Shown: positions 16,963-26,181 of the stretch, piece after piece | Numbering within the stretch: position 1 is the stretch's first letter | Layout: every line of letters starts with the position of its first letter | NCBI RefSeq assembly: GCF_001660815.1 | Contig: NZ_LYMI01000027.1 | Coordinates: forward strand, 1 to 57,085 | Origin: Xanthomonas nasturtii | GTDB taxonomy: Bacteria > Pseudomonadota > Gammaproteobacteria > Xanthomonadales > Xanthomonadaceae | Length of the DNA stretch: 57,085 bases | Direction: 5' to 3' | Made by a program: the position numbers and the translations under genes | The notes under the pieces: generated by a model | Databases searched by the model: none | Told to the model about the DNA's origin: nothing | Seen by the model: the letters and a program-made list of their open reading frames with translations, nothing else

Positions 16963-17505
16963 ATGCATATCACGCCAGTTTTCGCCGCCCGCGCCCGGCG
17001 CGCCGCGGCCAGCTCGTTGCTGGGCCTGCTGCTGTTGGGCGGTTGTTCGTCGCCACAGCCGGTCCGGCGCCAGCCTGCGCCGCCGCCTACAGCGCGCGCG
17101 TGGCCGCAGGTACCGCCCGCCGACCCGGCCGCTGCCAACAACATCCTGATGCGCGCACTGGGGCTGGTGGGCACGCCATACCGATTCGGCGGCAATACGC
17201 CGGAGACCGGCTTCGACTGCAGCGGGCTGGTCGCCTATGTCTACAAGGACGTGCTGGCACTGGCGCTGCCGCGTACCTCGCGCGAGCTGGCCGCAATCCA
17301 GGGCCCACCGATCCCGCCGGAGCGACTTGCCACCGGAGATCTGGTGTTTTTCGGCTCCGGCGGCAGCGTGACCCACGTCGGTATTTATGTCGGTGAAGGA
17401 CGCTTCGTCCATGCCCCCACCACCGGCGGTACAGTCCGCCTGGATTTCCTCGACGGCGCCTACTGGCGTGACCATTATTCAGGTTCAAAGCGTGTTTTGC
17501 ACTGA
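16963..17505 (+). CDS. NlpC/P60-family lipoprotein, peptidoglycan hydrolase (first of a pair)
   Basis: 180 residues. The N-terminus is a lipoprotein signal with lipobox LGGC (lipid Cys28), then a Pro-rich linker (about 30-58), then a complete NlpC/P60 domain: catalytic Cys in FDCSG, first His in VTHVGIYVGEG, further His in HAPTTGG. Such enzymes cleave D-gamma-Glu-diamino acid bonds in peptidoglycan stem peptides. ATG 16963 is preferred; an ATG at 16927 would add 12 residues before the signal. A paralogue lies 109 bp downstream, separated by a Clp-type palindrome that starts 2 bp after this stop. Confidence 0.92.
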   Translation: MHITPVFAARARRAAASSLLGLLLLGGCSSPQPVRRQPAPPPTARAWPQVPPADPAAANNILMRALGLVGTPYRFGGNTPETGFDCSGLVAYVYKDVLALALPRTSRELAAIQGPPIPPERLATGDLVFFGSGGSVTHVGIYVGEGRFVHAPTTGGTVRLDFLDGAYWRDHYSGSKRVLH

Positions 17506-17506
17506 T

Positions 17507-17524
17507 TTGTGACGCACGTCACAA
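17507..17524. promoter_or_regulatory. Perfect Clp/CRP-type palindrome upstream of the second NlpC/P60 gene
   Basis: TTGTGACGCACGTCACAA: 8-bp arms with a 2-bp centre, containing an exact TGTGA-N6-TCACA core (17508-17523). Clp, the Xanthomonas CRP homologue that responds to cyclic di-GMP, recognises this consensus. It lies about 90 bp upstream of the GTG start at 17615, a normal activator position. The assignment rests on the match alone. Confidence 0.7.
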
Positions 17525-17614
17525 GTCATAAAACGGAAAGTTAACTTTTTTTGAACGTAACGATTCGTTCACCAAGGCATCATCCCGCATCGACAGCAGA
17601 ATTGTGATTCCCGC

Positions 17615-18364
17615 GTGACGAACGACGAACAGATCAACACTGGCGCCGCACCGCTTCCGCCCCGGAAACCGCTCCGCCTGCTATGCGCCACCGCTCTTTG
17701 GCTTGCAGCACTTCCGGCATTGGCGCAAACCGCCAACAGCACCCCACCCGCTCCGCAGACGACCACGCCAGACAACGCCGTCGCCGCCGAGAAAGCCGCA
17801 ACCCGCAGCCGCGCCGACGCCGCTGCCACCGCAACACTGGCCGCCCTGCTTCCGCACCTGGCCGCCAACGACGCCATTCCCCTGATGGACCGCTCGGCGA
17901 TGTTCGCCGGAGACCTCAGCCGTCTGCTTGCCAACTACGACGTCTCGCAGAGCGCGGCCAATGCCGCCCAGAACGCCGTGGCCGACAGCCGCGTGCAGGT
18001 GATCCTGCAGCGCGCCATGGCCCTGCTCGGCACCCCGTACGTGTGGGGCGGCGAGTCCACCGAAGGCTTCGACTGCAGCGGCCTGGTCGGCTATGTGTTC
18101 AAGACCGCGCTCGGTATCGACCTGCCGCGCGTCTCGCGCGACATCGCCCGCGACGAATCGGCCGAACTGATCAAGGACCCGACTGCGCTGAAGGCGGGCG
18201 ACCTGGTGTTCTTCGGCAAGCGTGGCCGCATCGATCATGTCGGTCTGGTGGTCGGTGACGGCAAGTTCCTGCATGCGCCCAGCCGTGGCAAGGACGTGCG
18301 CGTGGATTCGCTGGCCAGCGGCTACTGGAGCGAGAAGTTCATCCAGGCGCGTCGGGTGCTCTGA
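17615..18364 (+). CDS. NlpC/P60-family periplasmic peptidoglycan hydrolase (second of a pair)
   Basis: 249 residues starting at GTG 17615. A long N-region precedes the hydrophobic core LCATALWLAALPALA, with Sec cleavage likely after ALA at about residue 35 and no lipobox. Residues about 50-125 are Ala-rich, probably helical linker. The C-terminal NlpC/P60 domain has FDCSG, the DLVFFG motif, IDHVGLVVGDG and FLHAPSRG. It is a secreted paralogue of the upstream lipoprotein, so the pair probably splits work between membrane-anchored and soluble wall hydrolysis. Clp control is suggested by the palindrome upstream. Confidence 0.92.
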   Translation: MTNDEQINTGAAPLPPRKPLRLLCATALWLAALPALAQTANSTPPAPQTTTPDNAVAAEKAATRSRADAAATATLAALLPHLAANDAIPLMDRSAMFAGDLSRLLANYDVSQSAANAAQNAVADSRVQVILQRAMALLGTPYVWGGESTEGFDCSGLVGYVFKTALGIDLPRVSRDIARDESAELIKDPTALKAGDLVFFGKRGRIDHVGLVVGDGKFLHAPSRGKDVRVDSLASGYWSEKFIQARRVL

Positions 18365-18464
18365 CCTGCTCTGCGCCAGCTGCGCTGATATTAGCGCTCC
18401 GGGTGCCCACCTGGATGCCAGGCAAGCAAAGGCACTTCGATTGCCACCTGCGTCGATCGCATGA

Positions 18465-18497
18465 CAACAAAAGCCGCGGCGATCCCGCGGTTTTTGT
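18465..18497 (+). terminator. Rho-independent terminator after the second NlpC/P60 gene
   Basis: A CCGCGG/CCGCGG stem (18474-18479 with 18485-18490) and a CGATC loop are flanked by ACAAAA on the left and TTTTTGT on the right. The A/T flanks extend the stem, so it may work in both directions. Confidence 0.85.
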
Positions 18498-18544
18498 CGT
18501 TTTGGGGCGTGAAGCAGTTCTGAAACAAATGCACGCAAGCCTGG

Positions 18545-18584
18545 AAGCCCCTTTCGCTCGGGGTGAGGAGTTGGGGTGAGGGTA
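18545..18584. repeat. Diverged copy of the CCCTCACCCCAAC-type dispersed repeat
   Basis: Reads AAGCCCCTTTCGCTCGGGG then GTTGGGGTGAGGGT. It is the same family as 11925-12118 and 56179-56429, with the hairpin loop altered. Confidence 0.6.
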
Positions 18585-18798
18585 TGGCGGCACGGATGGC
18601 GCAGCTGGCATCACAGCTTCATAGGACGCCAGCGCAGTCACATGCAGCGCCACATGTCGTGCGCCCCGCTCCCGAAATAAGTCGCGTGGCGCCCACGCAC
18701 CTTCATCCACTGCCTGTGGGCACGGCGTGCCTGTTCGCGGTGTGGAGGCATCGCGCCTGCTCTTCGGCACACAGTGCCGAGAGGCCAACGGCCCGCAG

Positions 18799-19290
18799 CT
18801 ACCGCGACCTATCGGCCTGATAATGGGCCATGGTGTCCTCGATGCCCTTGCTCAATTCCATCACCTTGAGCGCGTATTCGGCCAGGCGCTGATCTTCCGG
18901 GGTGTCGGGGCGCCAGGACGGCACTTCCACCGGGCTCACGCCGTCGGGATCCATCGCCACGAACACGATGATGCAATGCGTGCACAGCCGCGAGTCGCCG
19001 CCCATCGGGCTGCGCGCCCGCACATCGATGGCGAAATGCATGCTGCTGCGGCCGGTGTAGACCAGCTTGGCCGACACCGCCACCAGATCGCCGATCCGCA
19101 CCGGCGCCACGAAGCGGATGCCGCCCACTGCCACGGTGACGCAGTAATGCCCGCTCCAACCGCTGGCTGCGGCGAAGCCGACCTGGTCGATCCACTTCAT
19201 CACCACACCGCCATGCACCTTGCCGCCGAAGTTGACGTCGCTGGGCTCGGCCAGAAACCGAAATGTCAGATCACGCTGTTGGCCAATCAC
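18799..19290 (-). CDS. Acyl-CoA thioesterase, hotdog fold (YciA/BACH type)
   Basis: 163 residues beginning at GTG 19290. The single hotdog domain shows the acyl-CoA hydrolase signature: DVNFGGKVHGGVVMKWID, with the catalytic Asp/Asn region at about 18-35, then SGHYCVTVAVGGIRFVAPV, and the VYTGRSSM segment. The enzyme hydrolyses acyl-CoA to free acid and CoA in the cytoplasm; chain-length preference is unknown. The C-terminal 40 residues are helical and extend beyond the core. It is convergent with the NlpC/P60 gene, and I see no operon partner nearby. Confidence 0.88.
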   Translation of the reverse strand: MIGQQRDLTFRFLAEPSDVNFGGKVHGGVVMKWIDQVGFAAASGWSGHYCVTVAVGGIRFVAPVRIGDLVAVSAKLVYTGRSSMHFAIDVRARSPMGGDSRLCTHCIIVFVAMDPDGVSPVEVPSWRPDTPEDQRLAEYALKVMELSKGIEDTMAHYQADRSR

Positions 19291-19533
19291 CGCCCGCCCT
19301 CGTCAATGGATGAGCTGGAAGTGTGCCATGTGGGTGGGAGACTCGGCGTACCTGCAACGCGATCGCCACACCGGGCGACATGGAGCGCGCAACACACATC
19401 GGCACGCGTCAGCGCACTGTCCATGAACCAGACTCGGGATATTTCGACCTTATCGCGCCAGCCGGAAAAGCGGCATCGCCGAATAACCTGAGTCACGTTG
19501 CTCCGCGTTTTCAGACAACCTCGACACGCACCC

Positions 19534-20370
19534 TCAACCGCCACTCACTCCAAGGTTGTCCCGCTTGCGCAGACACAGCCACGGGAAATGCGGCTGCGGC
19601 AGCCGGAGCATCTTGCGCGCACGCGCACTCCAGCGGCGCGGGTCGAACAACCACTGCACCGCAAAGCGGTCGAAGGTGGCGTAGGTGTGCTGGTGGTAGT
19701 GTGCGGCCAGCTCCGGAACGCCCAACTCGGTGAAATAGCGCAGGCTGCGCGCTGCACTTTCCTGGCCGCGTTGCGGCGTGGCGTAGAGCGGGCTGTCGAG
19801 AATATGCAGCTCGCCATCCTCGCGCAGATGGGCAAGCAGGCGTTCGATCAATGCGGCGGGGTCGGCAAAATATTGCACGCAGGCCGGCAACACGATGACG
19901 TCGAATACGTCGCGAGGCAGCGCGACGGTGTGGATGTCGGCAGCGACGAAACTCAAACGCTCCTCGTGGCCGAACACACGCGCGGCCTGAGTGAGTTCGG
20001 TGCGATTGACGTCGATGCCGCAGACATCGCGCTGCAGCGACTGCGCCAGCAACTGCGACAGCCAACCATTGCCGCAACCGAGTTCGAGCATGGCGCCCGC
20101 ACCCGCGCGCGCCTGCAGATGCCGCACCAGCAAACCGCTGGACAGCGCGCGTACGCGCCATTCCAGCGTGGCGCCCAATTTGCCGCTCGGACGCGGCAGG
20201 CTGCGCACCTGCGCATCGCTGTAAAGCCGGCCTTCCTTGCGCCGGATTTCCAGGTAGTGCTGCGCGAAGGGGTCGTCAGCCAGGCCGCGCTGCACGAATA
20301 CGCCATCGACACTTTCCAGCTCGGGCAGCTGCTGCAGCCGTTCGCGCAGCATGGGAAATCCGGCACGCAT
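19534..20370 (-). CDS. Class I SAM-dependent methyltransferase
   Basis: 278 residues from ATG 20370, 7 bp after the symporter stop. Motif I (MLELGCGNGWLSQLLAQ, about 93-109) binds SAM; the acidic residue after strand beta-2 is in CGIDVNRTEL, and VFDVIVLPACVQYF is motif IV. The N-terminal 85 residues (GRLYSDAQVRSLPRP...) are a family-specific helical region. The methyl acceptor is unknown. A second ATG at 20352 is possible. Co-transcription with the upstream dicarboxylate symporter is likely from the spacing, though the functions are not obviously linked. Confidence 0.82.
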   Translation of the reverse strand: MRAGFPMLRERLQQLPELESVDGVFVQRGLADDPFAQHYLEIRRKEGRLYSDAQVRSLPRPSGKLGATLEWRVRALSSGLLVRHLQARAGAGAMLELGCGNGWLSQLLAQSLQRDVCGIDVNRTELTQAARVFGHEERLSFVAADIHTVALPRDVFDVIVLPACVQYFADPAALIERLLAHLREDGELHILDSPLYATPQRGQESAARSLRYFTELGVPELAAHYHQHTYATFDRFAVQWLFDPRRWSARARKMLRLPQPHFPWLCLRKRDNLGVSGG

Positions 20371-20377
20371 CGGCACC

Positions 20378-21718
20378 TCAGCGCAGCGGCTTGGCACTGT
20401 CGGCAGGCGGATCTTCCAGCCCGACATTGCTCGACGCCGCGTCGTAGATGCGCTTGTCGAGCAAGCCGGTTTCCTTGGCCACCAGCACCGGCACCAGCAT
20501 CTGCCCGGTCACGTTGGTCATGGTGCGCATCATGTCCAGGATGCGGTCGATGGCATACAGGTAGCCGATCACTTCCAGCGGCAGGTTCGCCGCGCTCAGC
20601 ACCATCGTGGCCATGATCACCGCCGTGCCCGGCACGCCGGCGGTGCCGAAGCTGCCGAGTACCGAGGCGATCAGCACCACGAAATACTGGTTGGCGGTCA
20701 GCGGCACGCCGGTGTATTGCGCAATGAACACCGCGCACAAGGCGGGGAAGATCGCGCCGCAGCCGTCCATCTTGATGCTGGCGCCCAGCGGCACCGCGAA
20801 TGCGGCGTAGTCCTTGCTGACGCCCAGGTTGTGGGTGATCGAACGCATCGCCACCGGCATTGCCGCAAAGCTCGATGAACTCACGAACGCCACCTGCATG
20901 CCGGGCGCCGCGCCGCGGAAGAACTTCCACGGGTTGAGCCCATGCGCAAGCAACAGACCGCTGTAGACCACCAGGATATGGATCGCGCAGGCCACGTAGA
21001 GCGCCAGCACGAAATTGCCGAACGGCAGCAGCTTCGCAAAGCCATAGCTGCCGACCAGGCTGGCGATCAGGCCGAAGGTGCCGAGCGGGGTCATCTCCAG
21101 CACGAAGCGGGTGACCTGGATCATGATCTCGCTCAGTTGCCCGGTGAGCTTGCGCGCCTCGGCCACCCGCTCGCCGAGCTTGACCATGGCAAAGCCCAGC
21201 AGCGCCGCGAAGAAGATCACCGGCAGGATCGAGCCACGCCCCGCCGCCAGCACGGTTTCGCCAGCCGCATTGGTCTTGGTGCCGATGCCGGTCAACGCGT
21301 AGAACGGATTGGACGGGACGACATCCAGCAGCACCTTGATCGGGCTGGGCACATCGCGCGGCGTCCAGGCCGAATCCACGCTCAAGCTGAAATGGCCGGC
21401 GCCCGGCTGCATGATCGTGCCCACCGCCAGGCCCACGCCCACCGCCAATGCCGCGGTGATGACGAACCACAAGAACGTGCGCCCGCCGAGTGCGGCGACC
21501 GACTTTTGCCCGTGCAACGACGAGATCGCATTGATCACCGCGAAAAACACCAGCGGAATCGCAATCATCTTGATCAGGGTGACGTACAGATCGCCAAGTG
21601 GGCCGAACCACACATCGGCCGCCGGGCCCATTGCCGCACCGGCCAGCGCGCCCAGCACGAAGCCGGCCACCACGCGTTGCCAGAACGGAATGCGCAACCA
21701 GGCCGCAACCAGTTTCAT
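20378..21718 (-). CDS. Dicarboxylate/amino acid:cation symporter (DAACS family, GltP/DctA-like)
   Basis: 446 residues. The family motifs are clear: VSSSSFAAMPVAM is the serine-rich HP1 loop, LGASIKMDGCGAIFPALCAVF is TM7 with its GASINMDG-like signature, and SFGTAGVPGTAVIMATMVL is HP2/TM8. Eight transmembrane helices plus two re-entrant hairpins are expected. It imports glutamate, aspartate or C4-dicarboxylates driven by H+ or Na+. It is divergent from the alkaline phosphatase gene; the 143-bp gap contains a GTGTCA-N6-TGACAC palindrome. Confidence 0.93.
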   Translation of the reverse strand: MKLVAAWLRIPFWQRVVAGFVLGALAGAAMGPAADVWFGPLGDLYVTLIKMIAIPLVFFAVINAISSLHGQKSVAALGGRTFLWFVITAALAVGVGLAVGTIMQPGAGHFSLSVDSAWTPRDVPSPIKVLLDVVPSNPFYALTGIGTKTNAAGETVLAAGRGSILPVIFFAALLGFAMVKLGERVAEARKLTGQLSEIMIQVTRFVLEMTPLGTFGLIASLVGSYGFAKLLPFGNFVLALYVACAIHILVVYSGLLLAHGLNPWKFFRGAAPGMQVAFVSSSSFAAMPVAMRSITHNLGVSKDYAAFAVPLGASIKMDGCGAIFPALCAVFIAQYTGVPLTANQYFVVLIASVLGSFGTAGVPGTAVIMATMVLSAANLPLEVIGYLYAIDRILDMMRTMTNVTGQMLVPVLVAKETGLLDKRIYDAASSNVGLEDPPADSAKPLR

Positions 21719-21800
21719 GTCGTCGAATCATCCGGGGGGAGAGTGCATGCACCATAGCCCAGGCCCGCGCTGCCCGCGAGACCACCACTGGAACAGCGCT

Positions 21801-21818
21801 GTGTCATCGGTGTGACAC
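21801..21818. promoter_or_regulatory. GTGTCA-N6-TGACAC palindrome in a divergent promoter region
   Basis: GTGTCATCGGTGTGACAC, perfect 6-bp arms, 44 bp before the alkaline phosphatase start and 83 bp before the symporter start. A near copy (spacer one base shorter) lies upstream of the M35 protease at 26430. It differs from a Pho box, which is a direct repeat. The regulator is unknown. Confidence 0.45.
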
Positions 21819-21861
21819 CAGCCATCGCGGCATAATGGGCGCCGATTCAGCCACGAGTTCG

Positions 21862-23568
21862 ATGCCGATGCGTTACCGCCTGCCTGCCCTCGCCGCCCTG
21901 ACCACGCTGTGCGTCGCCGCCTGTGCCTCCACTGCCGGAAGCAGCGCCTCTGCCCCCGCGGCGGTCAAGGTCGACGTGCCGCCAGTGACCCATCCGGCCG
22001 GCGAGACCCCACAGTGGTGGTACCGCTCCGGCGCGGCGCGGGCGGCCGGCAACGGCGCCATGGCGGGCAAGGCGCGCAACGTGATCCTGTTCCTGGGCGA
22101 TGGCATGAGCCTGACCACGGTCGCCGCTGCGCGCATCCTGGATGGCCAGCGCAAGGGCGGGCCCGGTGAAGAAAACCTGTTGTCGTGGGAGCAGTTCCCG
22201 GCCACCGCCTTCAGCAAGACCTACAACACCGATTCGCAGACGCCGGATTCGGCCGGCACCATGACCGCGATCACCACCGGTGTGAAGTCGCACATGGGTG
22301 CGATCGGGGTCAGCAGCGGCAATCGCAGCGACTGCGCCGACAGCTTGAACAAGGGCCTGTTGAGCTGGTTGCAACTGGCCGACAGCGCCGGCATGGCCAC
22401 CGGCATCGTCACCACCACGCGCCTGACCCATGCCACGCCCGCGGCAACATATGCGCATTCGCCAGACCGCAACTGGGAAAACGACACCGACCTGCCCGAG
22501 TCCGCACGCACCGCCGGCTGCCAGGACATCGCCCAGCAATTGCTGTCCACAGCCCGCTACGGACGCGGCCCTCAAGTCGTGCTGGGGGGAGGACGCAGCC
22601 AGTTCCAGACCGTGCAGGAGCGCGACCCGGAATACGACGACAAGGTGGGTCTGCGCCTGGACGGCCGCGATCTTTTGGCCGAGTGGAAGCAGGCGCACCC
22701 GCAGGGCGCCTATGTGTGGAACGAGCAGCAACTGAAAGCGGCAGCCGGCGCACCCGCGTTGCTGGGGCTGTTCGAACCGGACCACATGCAGTTCGACCAC
22801 GACCGCAACCGCACCCCGCAGGGCGAGCCCAGCCTGACCGAGATGACCCGCACCGCGATCCAGTCGCTGTCGCGCGACCCGAACGGGTTCGTGCTGATGG
22901 TCGAAGGCGGCCGGATCGACCACGCCAATCACGCCGGCAACGCCTACCGCGCGCTCGATGAAACCGTGTCGCTGTCCGATGCGGTGCGCGCTGCCGTGCA
23001 GACCGCGCCGCCGGACACGCTGATCATCGTCACCGCCGACCATTCGCACACGCTCAACTTCGTCGGCTACCCGGTGCGCGGCAACCCGATTCTGGGCAAG
23101 GTGCGCGGCACCGGCGGCGAAGAAGGCGACCGCAGCCAGTTGGCCACCGATCTGGCCGGCCAGCCCTATACCACGCTCAGCTACGCCAATGGCCCCGGCT
23201 ATACCGGCGCCAGCAACGCGCAGCCGGCCGGCTCGAAGAAATACCCGCACGAACCCAGCAGCAGCCAGCCGGCCGCCGGCCGCCCGGACCTGACCCACGT
23301 CGACACCGAAGCGCCCAGCTACATGCAGGAATCGCTGGTGCCGACCAAGTCAGAAAGCCATGGCGGCGAAGATGTCGGTATCTGGGCCACCGGCCCGGGC
23401 AGCGCGGCGTTCCGCGGCACGCTGGAAGAGAACGTGATCTACCACGTCATCGTCCAGGCCACCCCGCGCCTGCGCGAGCGCCTGTGCAAGGCCGGCACCT
23501 GCGATACCGCCGGCGTGCCGGTGGACCTGCCCAAGCCGACCACGTTCGAGGCTGCGGCCAGGCGCTGA
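21862..23568 (+). CDS. Alkaline phosphatase (PhoA superfamily), lipoprotein
   Basis: 568 residues from ATG 21862 (an ATG at 21868 would give 566). A lipoprotein signal with lipobox VAAC (Cys21) precedes a Thr/Ser/Ala/Pro-rich linker. The catalytic core has NVILFLGDGMS (metal ligand D80), the nucleophile in TPDSAGTMTAITTG (S130), EGGRIDHANHAG and TADHSHT for the metal site. It hydrolyses phosphomonoesters in the periplasm or at the cell surface. Insertions after about 480 (SNAQPAGSKKYPHEPSSSQP) suggest surface loops. It is monocistronic or leads into tilS 139 bp downstream; no terminator is visible between them. Confidence 0.92.
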   Translation: MPMRYRLPALAALTTLCVAACASTAGSSASAPAAVKVDVPPVTHPAGETPQWWYRSGAARAAGNGAMAGKARNVILFLGDGMSLTTVAAARILDGQRKGGPGEENLLSWEQFPATAFSKTYNTDSQTPDSAGTMTAITTGVKSHMGAIGVSSGNRSDCADSLNKGLLSWLQLADSAGMATGIVTTTRLTHATPAATYAHSPDRNWENDTDLPESARTAGCQDIAQQLLSTARYGRGPQVVLGGGRSQFQTVQERDPEYDDKVGLRLDGRDLLAEWKQAHPQGAYVWNEQQLKAAAGAPALLGLFEPDHMQFDHDRNRTPQGEPSLTEMTRTAIQSLSRDPNGFVLMVEGGRIDHANHAGNAYRALDETVSLSDAVRAAVQTAPPDTLIIVTADHSHTLNFVGYPVRGNPILGKVRGTGGEEGDRSQLATDLAGQPYTTLSYANGPGYTGASNAQPAGSKKYPHEPSSSQPAAGRPDLTHVDTEAPSYMQESLVPTKSESHGGEDVGIWATGPGSAAFRGTLEENVIYHVIVQATPRLRERLCKAGTCDTAGVPVDLPKPTTFEAAARR

Positions 23569-23707
23569 TGCGTGGGCTGCTGCGCGGCGATGGCAGGCAG
23601 ATGACGCGCCCGCAGGCAACGCGCCGGGCCGGTGACCGCTTGGCAGCCACGCAGCACGTGCAACGCCGGCCCACCGGGCACGCAGCATTCGCCGCCGGAT
23701 CGCGCTG

Positions 23708-25012
23708 GTGCTGACCGCCACCCCGCTGCAGCTGCCCGCCACCCCGCCCGGCCCGGTGCTGCTGGCTTACAGCGGCGGAATGGACTCCAGCGTGTTGCTG
23801 CATCTGATCGCGGCCATGCCGCGTTATCGGCAGGCAGGATTGCGCGCGCTGCATGTGCATCACGGGCTGCATGCCGATGCCGACGCCTGGGCCGCACACT
23901 GCCAACGCAGCTGCGAAGCGCTGCAGGTGCCGCTGCAGATCGTGCAGGTGCGGGTTGCACGCGACAGCGGCCTTGGCCTGGAAGCGGCGGCACGCAATGC
24001 GCGCCACGCCGCTTTCGCGCAGGCACTTGGCAGTGGCGAGTGGCTGGCGCTGGCCCACCATCGCGACGATCAGGCCGAGACCTTTCTGCTGCGTGCACTG
24101 CGCGCCGCCGGCCCGGACGGGCTGGCGGCGATGCGCCCGCAACGGCCGTTCGCCAACGGCACGCTGTGGCGCCCGTTGCTGGCGCACGCCCGCGCCGAGT
24201 TGCTCGCCTACGCGCATGCGCAGGGATTGCGCTGGATCGAAGACCCCAGCAACGCCGATCCGCGCCACGACCGCAATTTCCTGCGCACCCAGGTGCTGCC
24301 GTTGCTGCAGCAGCGTTGGCCGCAGGCAGCCGACGCGCTGTCGCGCAGCGCGCAACTGAGTGCCGACGCCAGCGCACTGCTCCTGCAGGACGATCTGGCG
24401 CTGTTGCCGGGCATGCGGATAGCGAGCGGCGCGCTGGATCTGCAACGGCTGCGCGCGCAGCCGGCCGCACGCAGGTCGCGCCTGCTGCGCGCCTGGGTGA
24501 GCGCCTCGCATGCGCCACCGCTGCCGGCCCAGGGCGTTGCCGCACTGGAACGCGAAATCGACAACACCGCCGCAGACCGGCAGGCCTGCTTTGCGTGGCA
24601 GCAGGTGGAAATCCGTCGTTGGCGCCAATGCCTGTTTCTGCATCGCCCGGTTGCGGCCTGGCCGCCACACTGGCAAGCGCAGTGGGATGGCGCGGCGCCG
24701 CTTCACTTACCCGACGGTGCGCAGCTGCAGTTGCGCGGCGCGCCCGGCCTGCGCTTTGCGCAACCGATGACGGTGCGTGCGCGCCAGGGCGGCGAGCGCA
24801 TCGTGTTGCCGCAGCGCGCGCATTCGCATCAACTCAAACACCTGCTGCAGGCGCTGGACCTACCACCGTGGCACCGCGAGCGCCTGCCGATCCTGTGGGA
24901 CGAGGCGCATGTCCTGGCAGCTGGCGATCGCATCCTCTCCGCGGCCCTGAGCGAGTGGTTGCAGGCCAACGCCGCCACACTGCAATGGCACGCCGATGCC
25001 GATGCGAATTGA
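23708..25012 (+). CDS. tilS: tRNA(Ile)-lysidine synthetase
   Basis: 434 residues beginning with a GTG. The PP-loop ATPase motif SGGMDS is at 22-27, with [14 protein letters not shown] and the H-R-D-D-QAET motif ([15 protein letters not shown]) that define TilS. The C-terminal half holds the TilS-specific domains that bind tRNA-Ile2. The enzyme lysidinylates C34 of the CAU anticodon, so that it reads AUA, and is essential in most bacteria. xseB and ispA follow within 31 bp and 1 bp on the same strand, suggesting one transcript. Confidence 0.95.
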   Translation: MLTATPLQLPATPPGPVLLAYSGGMDSSVLLHLIAAMPRYRQAGLRALHVHHGLHADADAWAAHCQRSCEALQVPLQIVQVRVARDSGLGLEAAARNARHAAFAQALGSGEWLALAHHRDDQAETFLLRALRAAGPDGLAAMRPQRPFANGTLWRPLLAHARAELLAYAHAQGLRWIEDPSNADPRHDRNFLRTQVLPLLQQRWPQAADALSRSAQLSADASALLLQDDLALLPGMRIASGALDLQRLRAQPAARRSRLLRAWVSASHAPPLPAQGVAALEREIDNTAADRQACFAWQQVEIRRWRQCLFLHRPVAAWPPHWQAQWDGAAPLHLPDGAQLQLRGAPGLRFAQPMTVRARQGGERIVLPQRAHSHQLKHLLQALDLPPWHRERLPILWDEAHVLAAGDRILSAALSEWLQANAATLQWHADADAN

Positions 25013-25043
25013 CCCGCCTGCGTGCGCGCCGCACACTTTAGCG

Positions 25044-25304
25044 ATGGCCAAGAAGTCCTTGAACGAAACATCCCCGGTTGCCCGCTTCGAACAGTCGCTG
25101 GAAGAACTCGAGCAACTGGTGCAGAAAATGGAAGTTGGCGACCTGAGCCTGGAGCAGTCGCTCACGGCCTACGAGCGCGGCATAGGCTTGTACCGCGATT
25201 GCCAGCAGGCGCTGGAACAGGCCGAACTGCGCGTGCGCCTGTTGACCGACCCCGCCCGCCCCGAGCTTGCCGAAGCCTTCGAACCGCCGACGCTGGACGG
25301 CTGA
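25044..25304 (+). CDS. xseB: Exodeoxyribonuclease VII small subunit
   Basis: 86 residues from ATG 25044. The signature [26 protein letters not shown] and [15 protein letters not shown] covers the helical hairpin that packs on XseA. Exonuclease VII degrades single-stranded DNA from both ends. The gene lies between tilS (31 bp upstream) and ispA, whose GTG start follows one base after this stop codon. XseA is not in the window. Confidence 0.95.
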   Translation: MAKKSLNETSPVARFEQSLEELEQLVQKMEVGDLSLEQSLTAYERGIGLYRDCQQALEQAELRVRLLTDPARPELAEAFEPPTLDG

Positions 25305-25305
25305 G

Positions 25306-26181
25306 GTGAGTTCGGCGCTGTTCGAACACTGGATCGCCCGCAACGAACGCAGCCTGGAGGCCAGCTTGCCGAGCGCTACGCTTGCGCCGCAGCGTCTGCA
25401 TGCGGCGATGCGCCACGCAGTGCTGGGCGGTGGCAAGCGCATACGCCCGCTGCTGGTCTACGCAAGCGGCGCACTGTTCGGTGCCGCTGAAGATCAGCTG
25501 GACACCCCTGCGGTGGCGGTGGAATTGATTCACGCCTATTCGCTGGTGCACGACGACTTGCCGGCGATGGACGACGACGCACTGCGGCGCGGTCAGCCCA
25601 CCGTGCATATCGCCTTCGACGAAGCCACTGCGATTCTGGCCGGCGATGCCTTGCAGACGCGCGCCTTCGAGTTGCTGGCTGCGGCACCGGTCGGCGCAGA
25701 GCTGCGCGTCGGCTGGATGCAGAGCCTGGCGATCGCTGCGGGCGCGGCCGGCATGTGCGGTGGCCAGGCACTGGATATCGATGCGACCGGGCAACTGCAA
25801 TCGCTGCAGGATCTTCAACGCATGCATGCGCTCAAGACCGGCGCGCTGATCCGCGCGGCGGTGCGGATGGGTGCATTGACCGGCGGCGCTGCGGTTGCCG
25901 ACCAGCAACGCCTGGACACGTTTGCCGATGCGCTGGGCCTGGCCTTCCAGGTCCGCGACGACATCCTGGATGTGGAATCGAGCTCGGCGCAGCTGGGCAA
26001 GACTGCCGGCAAGGACGCGGCGCAATCCAAATCCACCTACCCCGCCCTGCTCGGGATGGATGGCGCCAAATCGAAATTGGCCGAACTGGCCACGCGCATG
26101 CACGACATCCTGCAGCCCTACGGCCAACCCGGCCAGACACTGGCCACCCTGGGCCGGTTCGCAGTGGACCGCGCGCACTAG
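25306..26181 (+). CDS. ispA: Polyprenyl synthetase, (2E,6E)-farnesyl diphosphate synthase
   Basis: 291 residues, the normal length for IspA. The GTG at 25306 is chosen: it follows the xseB stop by one base, and homology begins directly after. The first Asp-rich motif DDLPAMDD is at 83-90 and the second (VRDDILDVE) at about 221-229; GGKRIRP (43-49) binds isopentenyl diphosphate. It condenses DMAPP/GPP with IPP to farnesyl diphosphate for ubiquinone and undecaprenyl carriers. In many proteobacteria dxs follows xseB-ispA; here a 460-bp gap and an unrelated protease follow instead. Confidence 0.95.
   Translation: MSSALFEHWIARNERSLEASLPSATLAPQRLHAAMRHAVLGGGKRIRPLLVYASGALFGAAEDQLDTPAVAVELIHAYSLVHDDLPAMDDDALRRGQPTVHIAFDEATAILAGDALQTRAFELLAAAPVGAELRVGWMQSLAIAAGAAGMCGGQALDIDATGQLQSLQDLQRMHALKTGALIRAAVRMGALTGGAAVADQQRLDTFADALGLAFQVRDDILDVESSSAQLGKTAGKDAAQSKSTYPALLGMDGAKSKLAELATRMHDILQPYGQPGQTLATLGRFAVDRAH

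Larger units (their letters stand above)
18365..18798. other. Intergenic region, terminator plus dispersed repeat
   Basis: 434 bp between convergent genes. It holds the terminator at 18465-18497 and a diverged copy of the GGGGTGAGG...TTGGGGTGAGGGT repeat at 18545-18584. The remaining 200 bp show nothing I can name. Confidence 0.6.

Noticed and set aside
21801..21818. Pho box upstream of alkaline phosphatase
   Set aside because: A PhoB box is a direct repeat of CTGTCAT-like units; this is an inverted repeat.
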